Origin: Gemmatimonadaceae bacterium
Lineage (GTDB): Bacteria > Gemmatimonadota > Gemmatimonadetes > Gemmatimonadales > Gemmatimonadaceae
Assembly: GCA_020852815.1 (NCBI GenBank)
Contig: JADZAN010000015.1
Span: 185,290 to 249,289 of the forward strand
Reading direction: 5' to 3'
DNA: 64,000 bases
The notes under the pieces: model-generated
Databases searched by the model: none
What the model saw: only the letters and a program-made list of their open reading frames with translations
Told to the model about the DNA's origin: nothing
Part shown: piece by piece, positions 8,382-16,545 of the stretch
Position numbering within the stretch: position 1 is the stretch's first letter
How the letters are laid out: the number at the start of each line of letters is the position of its first letter
Program-made: the position numbers and the translations under genes

Positions 8382-10076
8382 TCAGGGAAGACGTTCGAAT
8401 CGTACCCCGCGCACGCGGCCATCGGCGAGGGTGAAACCGCTCACCATTCCCGCCTTGTTGCGCGTGAACTGCACGGTCGCGCCGAAGTTGGCCACGAAGC
8501 CGTCGCGAAACGCCGGGACCATCGAGGCGCCATCGAGCTTCCGGTTGAAGACGGCAAGCGTCGAGTCCTTTACCGAGAGGTCATAGCGGACGTCGAGCTC
8601 CTGGCTGTAATAGGATCCGGCAAAGGAGGCCAGCGTGGCCGAGTCGGCCGTGAACGGCGCTTCCTTGCGGTAGAACAGCTCGCGGGTGGAGCGCGGCAGT
8701 TGCGTCACGCCAACGGTGTTTGCACCTGACGACCGGAGCACCAGCGCTCCCGGGCCCAGGCGCAAGGTGGTGTCGCTCGTGGGCGTGAGCGTGCGACCGT
8801 CGGCCAGCTTGATCGTCTCGCCATCGAGCCGGATGCGGAGGACGGACTGGCTGATGGTGTCCCGGTAGGTACCGACCCAGCGCTGCCGGAGTTCCGCGGA
8901 GATCGGGCGTTCCACCGTGTCGACCATCGCCACGGCGCTCGGAGCGCTGCTCCCAAGCAGGACGTCGGCGACGTTACGCAGCAGGGCGTTAGGTACCGCG
9001 CTGGCGGCGTTGCAGAGCACCGCGATGGCGATGCCGCGCCCCGGGTAGCGCTCCACTTGCGCGCGATAGCCGGCGTCGGCGCCGCCGTGGCCGACGGCCG
9101 ACAGCCCGCGATAGGTGAGGACCGAGAGGCCGTAGCCATAGTTGGCCGGCGTTCCGTCGTTGAGCGTGGCGCTCGTCTGCGCCGCGGCGACGAGCGACTT
9201 GCTCCCCACCATGGGCGAGTCGAGGTTGGCCATCCACTTGAGGAGGTCGCCCGCGGTGGTGAAGAGCGACGTGGCCCCGTACGTGTCGAAGACGGGGATC
9301 GAGATCTTCCACCCGCCGTCCCGGCGCGGTTCGTACGCCGAGGTGCGTCCAAGGACAATCATCGCGTGATCGTCATGGAAGTGCGTCGACGTCATCCCTA
9401 ACGGTTCGAAGATCCGCTCCTGCGCGAACTCGCGCAGTGACTTTCCGCTGACGCGCTTCACGATCACCGCCAGCAGTGTGTAGCCGGTGTTCGAGTACAC
9501 CCACTCCGCGCCGGGCTTGAAGTTCGTCCCCTTCTGCCGGGTGACGATGCGCATCACGTCCTGCTCGGTGATCAGGTCCTCGGGGAAACGCCAGCCGGCG
9601 TAGCCGAGCAGCTGCCACTGGTCGCGCAAGCCGCTGGTGTGATGGATGAGGTGGCGGATGGTGATCGTGGTGCCGTAGTCGGGTATCTCGGGGATGAACT
9701 TGCGGATGTCGTCGTCCAGCGTGAGCCGACCGTCCTCGGCCAGGAGGGCCACCGAGTAGGCGGCGAACTGCTTGGAGATCGAAGCGACGTGGAAGATCGA
9801 CTGCGGCGTGATGGCGATCGCGTGTTGCAGGTCGCTCATGCCGTACCCGCGGGCGTAGACCTCGCGAGCATTCTGCGAGATGGCGAGCGAGCAGCCGGGG
9901 GAGTCGGTGCGATCCCATCGGGCGAAGACGGCGTCGATCCGGGCGCGTGAATCGGCGGAGAGCGGCGCCTGCGCCGTTGCCGCTGCTGGTGCCGTTACTG
10001 TTGCCGCTGTGGGGACAAGGAACAGCGCGAGGCGCAACGCGGACGGAAGGATCCGTGGAAGGAACGACGCACGCAT
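8382..10076 (-). CDS. Exported serine hydrolase, beta-lactamase fold (paralogue 1 of 3)
   Basis: A 564-residue protein with signal peptide (mature end near TAQAPLSADS), a Beta-lactamase-family domain and a C-terminal beta-rich extension. Catalytic motifs: S99-I-S-K102, Y194-S-N196, and GHGGADAG in place of KTG. The block LGMTSTHFHDD recurs in two other genes of this window (34525-36198 and 54885-56615), which also share the C-terminal extension, so the three form one paralogous subfamily. The Met at 10076 was preferred because the signal peptide begins there; the frame extends 47 codons further with no exported-protein character. The function is probably peptide or ester hydrolysis outside the cytoplasm; antibiotic hydrolysis is possible but not indicated. 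Divergent from the M28 gene. Confidence 0.88.
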   Translation of the reverse strand: MRASFLPRILPSALRLALFLVPTAATVTAPAAATAQAPLSADSRARIDAVFARWDRTDSPGCSLAISQNAREVYARGYGMSDLQHAIAITPQSIFHVASISKQFAAYSVALLAEDGRLTLDDDIRKFIPEIPDYGTTITIRHLIHHTSGLRDQWQLLGYAGWRFPEDLITEQDVMRIVTRQKGTNFKPGAEWVYSNTGYTLLAVIVKRVSGKSLREFAQERIFEPLGMTSTHFHDDHAMIVLGRTSAYEPRRDGGWKISIPVFDTYGATSLFTTAGDLLKWMANLDSPMVGSKSLVAAAQTSATLNDGTPANYGYGLSVLTYRGLSAVGHGGADAGYRAQVERYPGRGIAIAVLCNAASAVPNALLRNVADVLLGSSAPSAVAMVDTVERPISAELRQRWVGTYRDTISQSVLRIRLDGETIKLADGRTLTPTSDTTLRLGPGALVLRSSGANTVGVTQLPRSTRELFYRKEAPFTADSATLASFAGSYYSQELDVRYDLSVKDSTLAVFNRKLDGASMVPAFRDGFVANFGATVQFTRNKAGMVSGFTLADGRVRGVRFERLP

Positions 10077-10322
10077 GTCGGTGACTCGAGCGGGGGTGAC
10101 TGGACGGGGCGATCGCCGGTGGGATGCGCAGCCGGTCGCACACGATGATGCGGCACGATTCGGCTTTGCGCGAGGGCGAGCCGACGCGACGTGGCGGCGA
10201 TTCGCGGGGATCGCCAACGCGCCGTTCGTTGCGACAACCTGACGGCGCGGCCACTGGCGGGCGGCGCGGGGTGGTGCGAGAGTGCAGGGAGCGTCGTCGC
10301 CTCACTCCGTCACGAACCCTCC

Positions 10323-12182
10323 ATGCATCGTCAACCCATGCTCCGCCAGCCACAGTTCCGCCGCATCGCAGGTTCCGCGCGCCTCGTGCAGGCGTTGGCG
10401 GTGGTCGCGCTTTCGTTCGTCGCTGCGCCGCTCGCGGCGCAACAGGAAGTGGTCGACTCCACCACGCTGCGCCAGCTCTACGCCGACGAGATGGCCAAGG
10501 GCGAGGTGATGTCGATTGCCAGTTGGCTCACCGACGTGCACGGCCCGCGCCTCACCGGGTCGCCAGGCGCAAGGGCGGCGGGGGAGTGGGCGGTGAAGAC
10601 GATGAAGGAGTGGGGGCTGGCCAACGTCGGCTTCGAGTACTGGAGCCCCAAGTTTCCCGGGTGGCGCAACGACCATCTGACGTTGCGCGTGGTGGCACCG
10701 CTGGCGTTCGACGTCGCCGTGGCGCCGCGCGCCTGGTCGCCGAGCACCAGGGGAGCGGTGAAGGGGGAGGCGGTCGTGGCAATGCTGGGCTCGTGGGGCG
10801 ATACGGCGAAGTACGCCGGGACGCTCAAGGGGAAGTTCGTCCTCCTTGGCGCGGCGCCGACGCTCGCGCCGCACGCCAAGCCCGACGCCAAGCGCTACTC
10901 TGACGAGGAGCTCGACAAGATGGCCGGCGCCGGCGTCCCCGACCCTCGCACGGGTGGCTTCGCGATCCCGCGCGACCCGGCGGCCATGGGAAACATGGCG
11001 CGCCGCTTTGGCGGAAACGCCTTCCGTCCGGCGAACGACACCGCGGCGCTGCGCTGGTTCGCGAGGCAGGGTGTGGTGGGGATCCTCCTCCCCGCGCGCG
11101 GCGACGATGGGACCATCTTCACCGACAACGGCTATCCGCGAACGGCCGGCGTGGCGCTGGTGCCGATGGTGCACGTGGCGGGGGAGCACTACGGGCGCAT
11201 TGCGCGCATCCTCGAGAAGGGCGTTCCCGTCACGCTCTCGCTCGACATGGCCAATACCCAAACGCCGGAAGCCGAATCGTTCAACATTGTCGCCGAGATC
11301 CCGGGGAGCGATCCGGCGCTCAAGGACGAAGTCGTGATGCTTGGCGCGCACTTCGACTCGTGGCATGCGGCCACGGGGGCGACCGACAACGCCGCGGGGT
11401 CTGCGGTGATGATGGAGGCGATACGGTTGATCAAGGCGAGCGGGCTCAAGCCGCGCCGCACCATCCGCATCGGCTTGTGGACCGGCGAGGAGCAGGGCTT
11501 GTTCGGGTCGCGCGAGTACGTGGCGCGCCACTTCGGCGAGCGCGTCTTCAGGAGCGACTCGTCAGGCTTTGCCCCTACCGATACCGTGCGGGCGCTGCCG
11601 GAGTACGAGAAGCACGCCGGCTACTTCAACGTCGACAACGGGACTGGGCGCATCCGCGGTGTGTATCTGCAGGGGAACACGCAGGTGCAGGATGCATTCA
11701 GCGCCTGGATCACCCCGTTCAAGGACAAGGGAGTGACGACCGTGACGCCGGCCAACACCAGCGGGACCGACCATCAGGCGTTCGACGCCGTCGGGCTGGG
11801 CGGGTGGCAGTTCATCCAGGACCCCGTCGACTACGACACGCGCACGCACCACTCCAACCAGGACGTGTACGAGCGGCTGGTGCCGGACGACATGAAGCAC
11901 AACGCCGCGGTGGTCGCGGGCTTCGTGTGGCAGGCGGCGCAGCGGTCGACCAAGCTGCCCGGGAAGGCGGGGTGGCCGGTTGTGGTGAGCGACAAGAAGG
12001 CGAAGGCGGTGTCGGAGTGGGGGGGGCGAATTCTGGGGGTCGAATTTGGGGCGAATTTGGGGTCAGAGTCAGCGAGAATTTGGTTCGCTGACTCTGACCC
12101 CAAACGGCGGATTCTCAACTGGCGTCGGCGAGGATCTCCCGAATTCCCTGTACGATCTCGTCCGCCGTCGCCTCGTACTTGA
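10323..12182 (+). CDS. Exported M28 family zinc aminopeptidase with repeat-derived C-terminus
   Basis: About 619 residues: signal peptide ending APLAAQ, a PA-like insert around residues 120-320, then an M28 catalytic domain. Zinc and catalytic residues are recognisable: H343 and D345 in GAHFDSW, D355 in GATDNAAG, E389/E390 in GEEQG, and the late HHSNQD motif. It should release N-terminal amino acids from peptides. The C-terminus is odd: after ...SDKKAKAVSEWGG the frame runs through a 47-bp palindrome at 12057-12103 and past the stop of the convergent SCO gene, overlapping it by 68 bp. The last 60 or so residues therefore look repeat-derived rather than native. An alternative start at 10338 would shorten the signal peptide by five residues. 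Confidence 0.88.
   Translation: MHRQPMLRQPQFRRIAGSARLVQALAVVALSFVAAPLAAQQEVVDSTTLRQLYADEMAKGEVMSIASWLTDVHGPRLTGSPGARAAGEWAVKTMKEWGLANVGFEYWSPKFPGWRNDHLTLRVVAPLAFDVAVAPRAWSPSTRGAVKGEAVVAMLGSWGDTAKYAGTLKGKFVLLGAAPTLAPHAKPDAKRYSDEELDKMAGAGVPDPRTGGFAIPRDPAAMGNMARRFGGNAFRPANDTAALRWFARQGVVGILLPARGDDGTIFTDNGYPRTAGVALVPMVHVAGEHYGRIARILEKGVPVTLSLDMANTQTPEAESFNIVAEIPGSDPALKDEVVMLGAHFDSWHAATGATDNAAGSAVMMEAIRLIKASGLKPRRTIRIGLWTGEEQGLFGSREYVARHFGERVFRSDSSGFAPTDTVRALPEYEKHAGYFNVDNGTGRIRGVYLQGNTQVQDAFSAWITPFKDKGVTTVTPANTSGTDHQAFDAVGLGGWQFIQDPVDYDTRTHHSNQDVYERLVPDDMKHNAAVVAGFVWQAAQRSTKLPGKAGWPVVVSDKKAKAVSEWGGRILGVEFGANLGSESARIWFADSDPKRRILNWRRRGSPEFPVRSRPPSPRT
12057..12103. repeat. REP-like palindrome, copy 1 (inside 3' end of M28 gene)
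   Basis: 19-bp arms TTGGGGTCAGAGTCAGCGA (12057-12075) and its exact complement (12085-12103) with a 9-nt loop GAATTTGGT. Two near-identical copies, with C for G at one stem pair, lie at 14942-14988 and 15086-15132. Degenerate half-arms (GGGGTCGAATTTGGGG) occur just upstream at 12035-12056. Such elements are commonly spread by REP-associated tyrosine transposases; none is in this window. Confidence 0.9.
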
Positions 12183-12735
12183 GAATCAGCCGTACCCGCC
12201 CGTCGCGGTCGAGCGCGTAGAGATTGGTCGAGTGCGTGACGGTATACTTGGCCGCGGAGTTGGGCGTGGGAATGATTTGGTACGACGCCCCGTACAGTCT
12301 CACCACGGGGTCGATCTCACCCCTGCTTCCCGTCAATCCCAGCGCGTCGAGGTTGAAGTTCGAGAGGTCGAGCTTGAGCACATCCGGCGTGTCGCGCTCC
12401 GGATCGACGGTGATGTAGAGCGTCTTGACCTTGTCGCGATCCTCGCCGAGCAACTGCGCCACCGTGGTGAGCTTGGAGAGCGTGGTGGGGCAGACGTCGG
12501 GGCAGAACGAGTAGCCGAAGAAGATCAGGACGACCTTGCCGCGCTGCGAGGCGAGCTCGAAGCGCTGGCCGTTGTGGTCGGTGAGGGTGAAGTCGCCGCC
12601 GATCGGCTCGATGGGGAGCGAGGGCTTCTTCGAGCATCCCGTGCTCGCGGCGAGCAACGCGAGCGCGAGGAGCGCGTTGCGCGCCTGACGAGCCACGTGC
12701 CTCGCGCCTGGCAGCGGCACGCAGCAACCGTTCAT
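12115..12735 (-). CDS. SCO1/SenC-type copper chaperone lipoprotein
   Basis: 206 residues: signal peptide with lipobox ending at Cys34 (AASTGC), then a thioredoxin-fold SCO domain. The copper ligands are C78-P-D-V-C82 and H168 in VTHSTNLYAL. SCO proteins deliver copper to, or reduce, the CuA site of cytochrome c oxidase, or act in periplasmic copper redox handling. The start ATG overlaps the upstream PCu(A)C stop by 4 nt (ATGA), so the two are translated together; PCu(A)C and SCO are known partners in CuA assembly. The 3' end is overlapped by the extended M28 frame on the other strand. Confidence 0.95.
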   Translation of the reverse strand: MNGCCVPLPGARHVARQARNALLALALLAASTGCSKKPSLPIEPIGGDFTLTDHNGQRFELASQRGKVVLIFFGYSFCPDVCPTTLSKLTTVAQLLGEDRDKVKTLYITVDPERDTPDVLKLDLSNFNLDALGLTGSRGEIDPVVRLYGASYQIIPTPNSAAKYTVTHSTNLYALDRDGRVRLILKYEATADEIVQGIREILADAS

Positions 12736-13211
12736 CGCATCCCTCCCATCTTCCGCACCTCGGCGGCCACCTGGAGCTTTGTGCCATCGTCGAGGGTGAG
12801 CGTCACCTGCACGGTGTCGCCGGCGGCCAGCGGCTTCTTCACGCCGAAGATCATCAGGTGCAATCCGCCCGGCCTGAGCTCGGCCTTCCCGCCCGCGGGG
12901 ATGGCGATCTGCTTCACGGGCGACATGCGCATCATCTCGTTCTCGCGAATCATCTCGTGCAGCTCGAGCGTGTCGGCGACTTCGGTTGAACCGCTGACGA
13001 GGGCGCGGGCCACCGTTCCCTTGTTCTCGAGGGTCAGGAAGATACCCGTCACCTTGCGGCCGGCGGGGACTTCGCGGACCCAGGCATCGTGGGCTGTGAC
13101 AGAGATGCCCTGCGCGTCGACACCTGCCGCCGACAGCGTGCATAGCGCAACGGCGCCGACGAGGGCGCGTGTGATGTTCGAAAGCGTGATGTTCGAAAGC
13201 GTGATGTTCAT
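12732..13211 (-). CDS. PCu(A)C periplasmic copper chaperone
   Basis: 159 residues, exported. The full copper site is present: H85-x10-M96-x21-H118-x-M120, exactly the spacing known for the PCu(A)C family (formerly DUF461). It passes Cu(I) to SCO and to the CuA centre of terminal oxidases. The signal peptide is preceded by an unusual NITLSNITLSNI stretch encoded by a 15-bp tandem repeat at 13171-13207. Its ATG overlaps the upstream cytochrome gene's stop by 4 nt, and its own stop overlaps the SCO start by 4 nt, which makes the three genes a tightly coupled unit. Confidence 0.95.
   Translation of the reverse strand: MNITLSNITLSNITRALVGAVALCTLSAAGVDAQGISVTAHDAWVREVPAGRKVTGIFLTLENKGTVARALVSGSTEVADTLELHEMIRENEMMRMSPVKQIAIPAGGKAELRPGGLHLMIFGVKKPLAAGDTVQVTLTLDDGTKLQVAAEVRKMGGMR
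13171..13207. repeat. 15-bp tandem repeat at the 5' end of the PCu(A)C gene
   Basis: GTGATGTTCGAAAGC occurs at 13171-13185 and 13186-13200, with a partial third copy (GTGATGTTC) at 13201. The unit is a multiple of three, so copy-number change would lengthen or shorten the signal-peptide n-region by five residues without a frameshift. Confidence 0.85.
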
Positions 13212-14083
13212 GGGAGCGTGGATGATGAGGTGTTTGGTCGAGCCAGTGAAAGGACGTACAGCGCCAGCGAGCGGCGCTGCGTCTCGGAGAGGTGTGGATA
13301 GCGCGGCATGGAGCCGCCGTTGGGAATACCGGTGCCAATGGTCTGGGCGATGGCGCGTTCGTCGAGCCCGGTGCGGAAGGCCGCCGCGGCGCGGAAGTCA
13401 CGCGGCGGTGGGTTGAGCGTCACCGCCACAGGTCCATCACCGTGGCCGTTGAGGCCGTGGCACGAAATGCACCCGTTGGCCGCGTAGAGATCACGCCCCG
13501 CCTGCACTGTCGCTTTGGGATTGCGCGCGCGGTTCGGCACGCCCGGAGCTGCATCGAAGGAGCGCACGAACCAGCGAGCCACACCACCGGCGATGGGTGC
13601 GGTGAGCGCCGAGTCGAGCTGCGCATACTCGACCACGCGCGCGTACGTGCTGGACGCTGGCGCGCGCGCAAGACGAACCGAGACGAGCGCCGTGTCGCCC
13701 GCGAGGAGTTGATGTGCACCTGGCGTGATGACGGCGAAGGTGCCGTTGGGCTCGAGCGCGACGCTTGTGCCCGCCTCGAGCGGCACGCGCTCGACACGCA
13801 CCTGTGCTGCGTCCGCACTGGTATCGCGATCGGCGACATGGAAGGCGTGATCGCGATGCCGCGCGAAGATCACACCGCCCGCGCCCTCCACCGCGGCGCC
13901 GACGATCGTGTCGGTGACCGTCCCGCTGTTTCGCACGGTGAAGTACAGGGTCGGCGGAACGCGACCATTGCCCGCGACGATGATCGCCCGCTCCACGACG
14001 ACGACGCCGTGGCTCGTGCACGCAACGAGTACCGCCGTCAGGAGCAACGCCGTCGCCCCCGCGACGCGCGAGAGAACACGCAT
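13208..14083 (-). CDS. PCu(A)C-like domain fused to c-type cytochrome, lipoprotein
   Basis: 291 residues: signal peptide with probable lipobox (LVAC, Cys22), a PCu(A)C-like beta domain at about residues 30-140, and a mono-haem cytochrome c at about residues 190-283 with C205-I-S-C-H209 and a likely axial Met260 in GSMPRYP. The first domain aligns in outline with the chaperone encoded next door, but the Met/His copper ligands are not conserved: the H-x-M element is replaced by residues such as FAVIT. It may therefore bind a partner rather than copper. It probably shuttles electrons in copper redox or oxidase assembly. The Met at 14083 was chosen because the signal peptide begins there; the frame continues upstream without meaning. 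Confidence 0.85.
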   Translation of the reverse strand: MRVLSRVAGATALLLTAVLVACTSHGVVVVERAIIVAGNGRVPPTLYFTVRNSGTVTDTIVGAAVEGAGGVIFARHRDHAFHVADRDTSADAAQVRVERVPLEAGTSVALEPNGTFAVITPGAHQLLAGDTALVSVRLARAPASSTYARVVEYAQLDSALTAPIAGGVARWFVRSFDAAPGVPNRARNPKATVQAGRDLYAANGCISCHGLNGHGDGPVAVTLNPPPRDFRAAAAFRTGLDERAIAQTIGTGIPNGGSMPRYPHLSETQRRSLALYVLSLARPNTSSSTLP

Positions 14084-14288
14084 TGCACCAGGGCGGCGCG
14101 CACTGGTGACGGGCGGATGTTCGTTCGAGGTACGGTTGAAACGCGATCGCGCGCGGCGCGCCATGTAGGTGCGCCTCAACGCGACCACCATCGGCATTCG
14201 CATGGAGGTTCCGGACGACGGGCGTTCCGTTGCAGACGGATGCCTGCGAGGCGCGCCGTGTCGGGCGCACACTCGTCAGGCGCGGACG

Positions 14289-14759
14289 CTACGAGGCCAG
14301 GGACGGAGGCGGCCCGTTGCCGAACGGGAGGAGATGCGCGTCGCGCGAGTCGAGCTGGAGCCCCGTATCGCGGATTGCGACCGGCGCGACGCGGAACTGC
14401 AGCGCGTCGGGGAGGCGAATGCCCTGGGCACCGAGGGCGATCGACGGCGCGACGCAGCAATGACCGACGCAGGTGCAGGGGGCGCCTGCGCTTCCCTCCT
14501 CGGCCGGCCCTTTCGATTCAGAATGCGCCGAGGGTGCGACTCCGTGCCCGGCGTGGGCGTCGTGCGCCGCATGCGCCGCATGCGCGTCGCGCGGCTGGTG
14601 CCCGCCCGCCGCAGCAGCCGACGCGCGCCGCCCTCCATCGTGGTCCCCCGTCGAACAACAACGGAAGGCCCCCCCGACGGATGGCGCTCCGACGAGGAAG
14701 AGGAAGAGGAGCCCAGTCCTCAGCAGGCGCGACGCGAACAGACGGCGGAAATCACGCAT
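14289..14759 (-). CDS. Small His/Cys-rich exported protein, probably metal-binding
   Basis: 156 residues with an N-terminal membrane or signal segment (residues 15-30). A His-rich stretch follows (H54, H60, H63, H66, H69, H72, H79, mostly as HAA/HDAH repeats), then a Cys cluster C95-T-C-V-G-H-C-C102. Nothing else is recognisable; it resembles in style the small DUF2946-like proteins seen beside copper genes. It precedes the PCu(A)C-cytochrome gene by about 205 bp on the same strand, so copper or another soft metal is a reasonable guess. The open frame and periodic His pattern argue for a real gene; the function is inferred from context only. Confidence 0.65.
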   Translation of the reverse strand: MRDFRRLFASRLLRTGLLFLFLVGAPSVGGAFRCCSTGDHDGGRRASAAAAGGHQPRDAHAAHAAHDAHAGHGVAPSAHSESKGPAEEGSAGAPCTCVGHCCVAPSIALGAQGIRLPDALQFRVAPVAIRDTGLQLDSRDAHLLPFGNGPPPSLAS

Positions 14760-14889
14760 CCTGATGGCGATGATTGCCGGCAGTGGGCCGCCCCGTCAAG
14801 GGAGCTTCCCCCGGCGCGGCGCGAGGGGAATGGTGGGGGCGCCTTTGGGACGAACCGATCGTTCTGGGACGAGCTAGGCCGACTTGGGA

Positions 14890-14941
14890 CGAGTTTGGGG
14901 TCAGCGAATTTGGGGTCAGCGAGTTTGGGGTCAGAGCGAGT
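14890..14941. repeat. Cluster of degenerate half-arms of the REP-like palindrome
   Basis: Three direct copies of a GAGTTTGGGGTCAGC-type half-site with a spacing of about 16-18 bp lie immediately before the complete palindrome at 14942. The wider gap 14760-15178 contains only these repeats and the duplicated gene tail; no gene is seen. Confidence 0.8.
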
Positions 14942-14988
14942 TTGGGGTCAGAGTCACCGAGAAATTGGTTCGGTGACTCTGACCCCAA
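14942..14988. repeat. REP-like palindrome, copy 2
   Basis: Arms TTGGGGTCAGAGTCACCGA (14942-14960) and its exact complement (14970-14988), loop GAAATTGGT. It is followed by an isolated right half-site GCTGACCCCAA at 14995-15005, the same arrangement as after copy 3. Confidence 0.92.
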
Positions 14989-15005
14989 TTCTGTGCTGAC
15001 CCCAA

Positions 15006-15080
15006 TTGGTGCCGATTGGTGCAAGCGGCTGGCAGCTCACATCCCGGGAAATCCGCTCGCCCGCAGCCGGTACGGGGGTT
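15006..15080 (-). pseudogene. Duplicated 3' tail of the neighbouring M20 peptidase gene
   Basis: The bases here repeat, with about 15-20% mismatches, the end of the M20 gene and its downstream sequence at 15148-15222. On the minus strand they still encode RLRASGFPGM followed by TGA, against RLRGGGFPRM and TGA in the real gene. With the adjoining palindrome this makes a tandem duplication of about 143 bp (palindromes at 14942 and 15086). It is a fragment with no start and is not expected to be expressed. Confidence 0.75.
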
Positions 15081-15085
15081 CGAAC

Positions 15086-15132
15086 TTGGGGTCAGAGTCA
15101 CCGAGAAATTGGTTCGGTGACTCTGACCCCAA
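15086..15132. repeat. REP-like palindrome, copy 3
   Basis: Arms 15086-15104 and 15114-15132 are identical to copy 2, with the same loop. It sits 46 bp beyond the stop of the M20 peptidase gene and may act as its transcript 3' end. Confidence 0.92.
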
Positions 15133-15178
15133 TTTGGCTGACCCCAACTGGTGCCGATCGGTGCAAGCGGCGGCCCGC

Positions 15179-16531
15179 TCACATCCTGGGAAATCCGCCC
15201 CCCCGCAACCGATACAACAGCACCGCCGCCCGTTTGGTCAGCGGCGCCAGCATGTTGAGGTTCGCGGTCTCCTTGTCGGTGTGATCGTCCCACCCGGCCA
15301 GGCCGATCCCGTCGATGGCCGAGGCGACGAACGGGGCGACAAAGGAAACGTCGGCGGCGCCGGCCTTCGAGGGGTCGACGGCCACCACCGCGCCAAACCC
15401 CAGGTCGCGGCTCCCCTGGTCGTAGCGCGACAGCAGCGCCTTGTTCCCCTCCGACGGCGCCATCGGCGGATACCCGTCCTCGAAGATGATGGTCGACGAG
15501 GTCCCCGGCAGCGGCCGCCCCACGATCTCCTGCATCACACGCTTCGCCTCCGCCAGCTGCTCGGGGGAGATGGTGCGGATGTCGCCGCTCACCTGCATCG
15601 ACTTGGCGACAACATTGGTCTTGCCAGCCGCCGCACCGTCGGTGCGCGTGCTGTCGAGCGTCACCGCCGTTCCGCCTAACGCCACGCCGGGGTTGAAAGT
15701 CAGGTATTGCTGCGAGGCGAGGCGCTCGCGGAAGGCGTTGAGCACGCGCGCCGATTCGTAGATGGCGCCGAAGCCGACCTCGTCACGGAAGATCTGCGAC
15801 GAGTGCGCCGGATTCCCGGTCGACGTGAGCACCCACCCACCGGCGCTGCGGCGCGCGATGACGGCGGTCTTCGGGTCGCCCGAGCCGTCCTCGAAGCCGA
15901 GGGCATACTGCGTGGTCTTCGCGATGTCGCGGATGTCGCGACGCGCCAGCTCCTGCGGCGATCCCTCCTTCTCCTCGTCGCCATGCATGATGACGGTGAT
16001 GTGCATGTCCTTGAGCGCCCCGGTAGCCCTGAGCGCCTTGAGGGCGTAGACGATGATCACGTCGCCCCCTTTCATGTCGATGATCCCCGGGCCGCGCGCG
16101 GTGCTGTCGGTCAGGCGCTCGAACTTCTGGAACGGGTGCGACGGCTCGAACACGGTGTCGAGGTGCCCGATGAGCAGGATGTGCGGGCCACTTCCCTCAT
16201 GCTCGGCGATGAGATGGCCGGCGCGCTGGAACGGTGCGCCATCGACCCACCGCGTGGTGAAGCCAAGGGCATCGAACTCCTTGCGCATCACGTCGCCCAC
16301 TGCGCGCACGCCGGCAAGGTTCATCGTCCCACTGTTGATGTTGACGATGCGCTCGAGGAGGGCAAGCGCCTCGCCGTTGCGCGCGTCGACGGCGCGCGCG
16401 ATGGCCTGCTCGGCGGGGGCGAGCGACTGGGCGCCGGCGTTAGGCGCGACGGCGCACCACAACAGGGCGGCCGTACCGAGGACGCAACGTACGCGAGGCA
16501 AGGCGCGGGGCAGGGCGCGAGCGATCGACAT
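15179..16531 (-). CDS. Exported M20 family zinc peptidase (carboxypeptidase G2-like)
   Basis: 450 residues with a signal peptide (about residues 12-35, AGAQ). Metal ligands fit the M20A pattern: H123 and D125 in IGHLDT, bridging D152 in GIIDMKGG, catalytic E186 and metal-binding E187 in GDEEKEG, and a late His in DDHTDKE. A dimerisation lid lies between about residues 215 and 325. Family members remove C-terminal amino acids, often Glu, from peptides or N-acyl compounds. It is the last gene of an operon with a FrlD-like kinase, a BtpA protein and an APC permease; the permease stop lies 14 nt upstream of this start. As the only exported member it could release the substrate that the permease then imports. 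Its 3' end was duplicated downstream. Confidence 0.92.
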   Translation of the reverse strand: MSIARALPRALPRVRCVLGTAALLWCAVAPNAGAQSLAPAEQAIARAVDARNGEALALLERIVNINSGTMNLAGVRAVGDVMRKEFDALGFTTRWVDGAPFQRAGHLIAEHEGSGPHILLIGHLDTVFEPSHPFQKFERLTDSTARGPGIIDMKGGDVIIVYALKALRATGALKDMHITVIMHGDEEKEGSPQELARRDIRDIAKTTQYALGFEDGSGDPKTAVIARRSAGGWVLTSTGNPAHSSQIFRDEVGFGAIYESARVLNAFRERLASQQYLTFNPGVALGGTAVTLDSTRTDGAAAGKTNVVAKSMQVSGDIRTISPEQLAEAKRVMQEIVGRPLPGTSSTIIFEDGYPPMAPSEGNKALLSRYDQGSRDLGFGAVVAVDPSKAGAADVSFVAPFVASAIDGIGLAGWDDHTDKETANLNMLAPLTKRAAVLLYRLRGGGFPRM

Positions 16532-16545
16532 CGGCTGAGTCAGGG

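Noticed and set aside
12046..13416. Long plus-strand open frame opposite the SCO and PCu(A)C genes
   Set aside because: It begins in the palindromic repeat and only mirrors well-supported minus-strand genes with intact copper motifs.
14774..15679. Open frame running through the REP-like palindromes
   Set aside because: It consists of repeat DNA and the antisense of the M20 peptidase; residues such as GSESPRNWFGDSD are just the translated palindrome.
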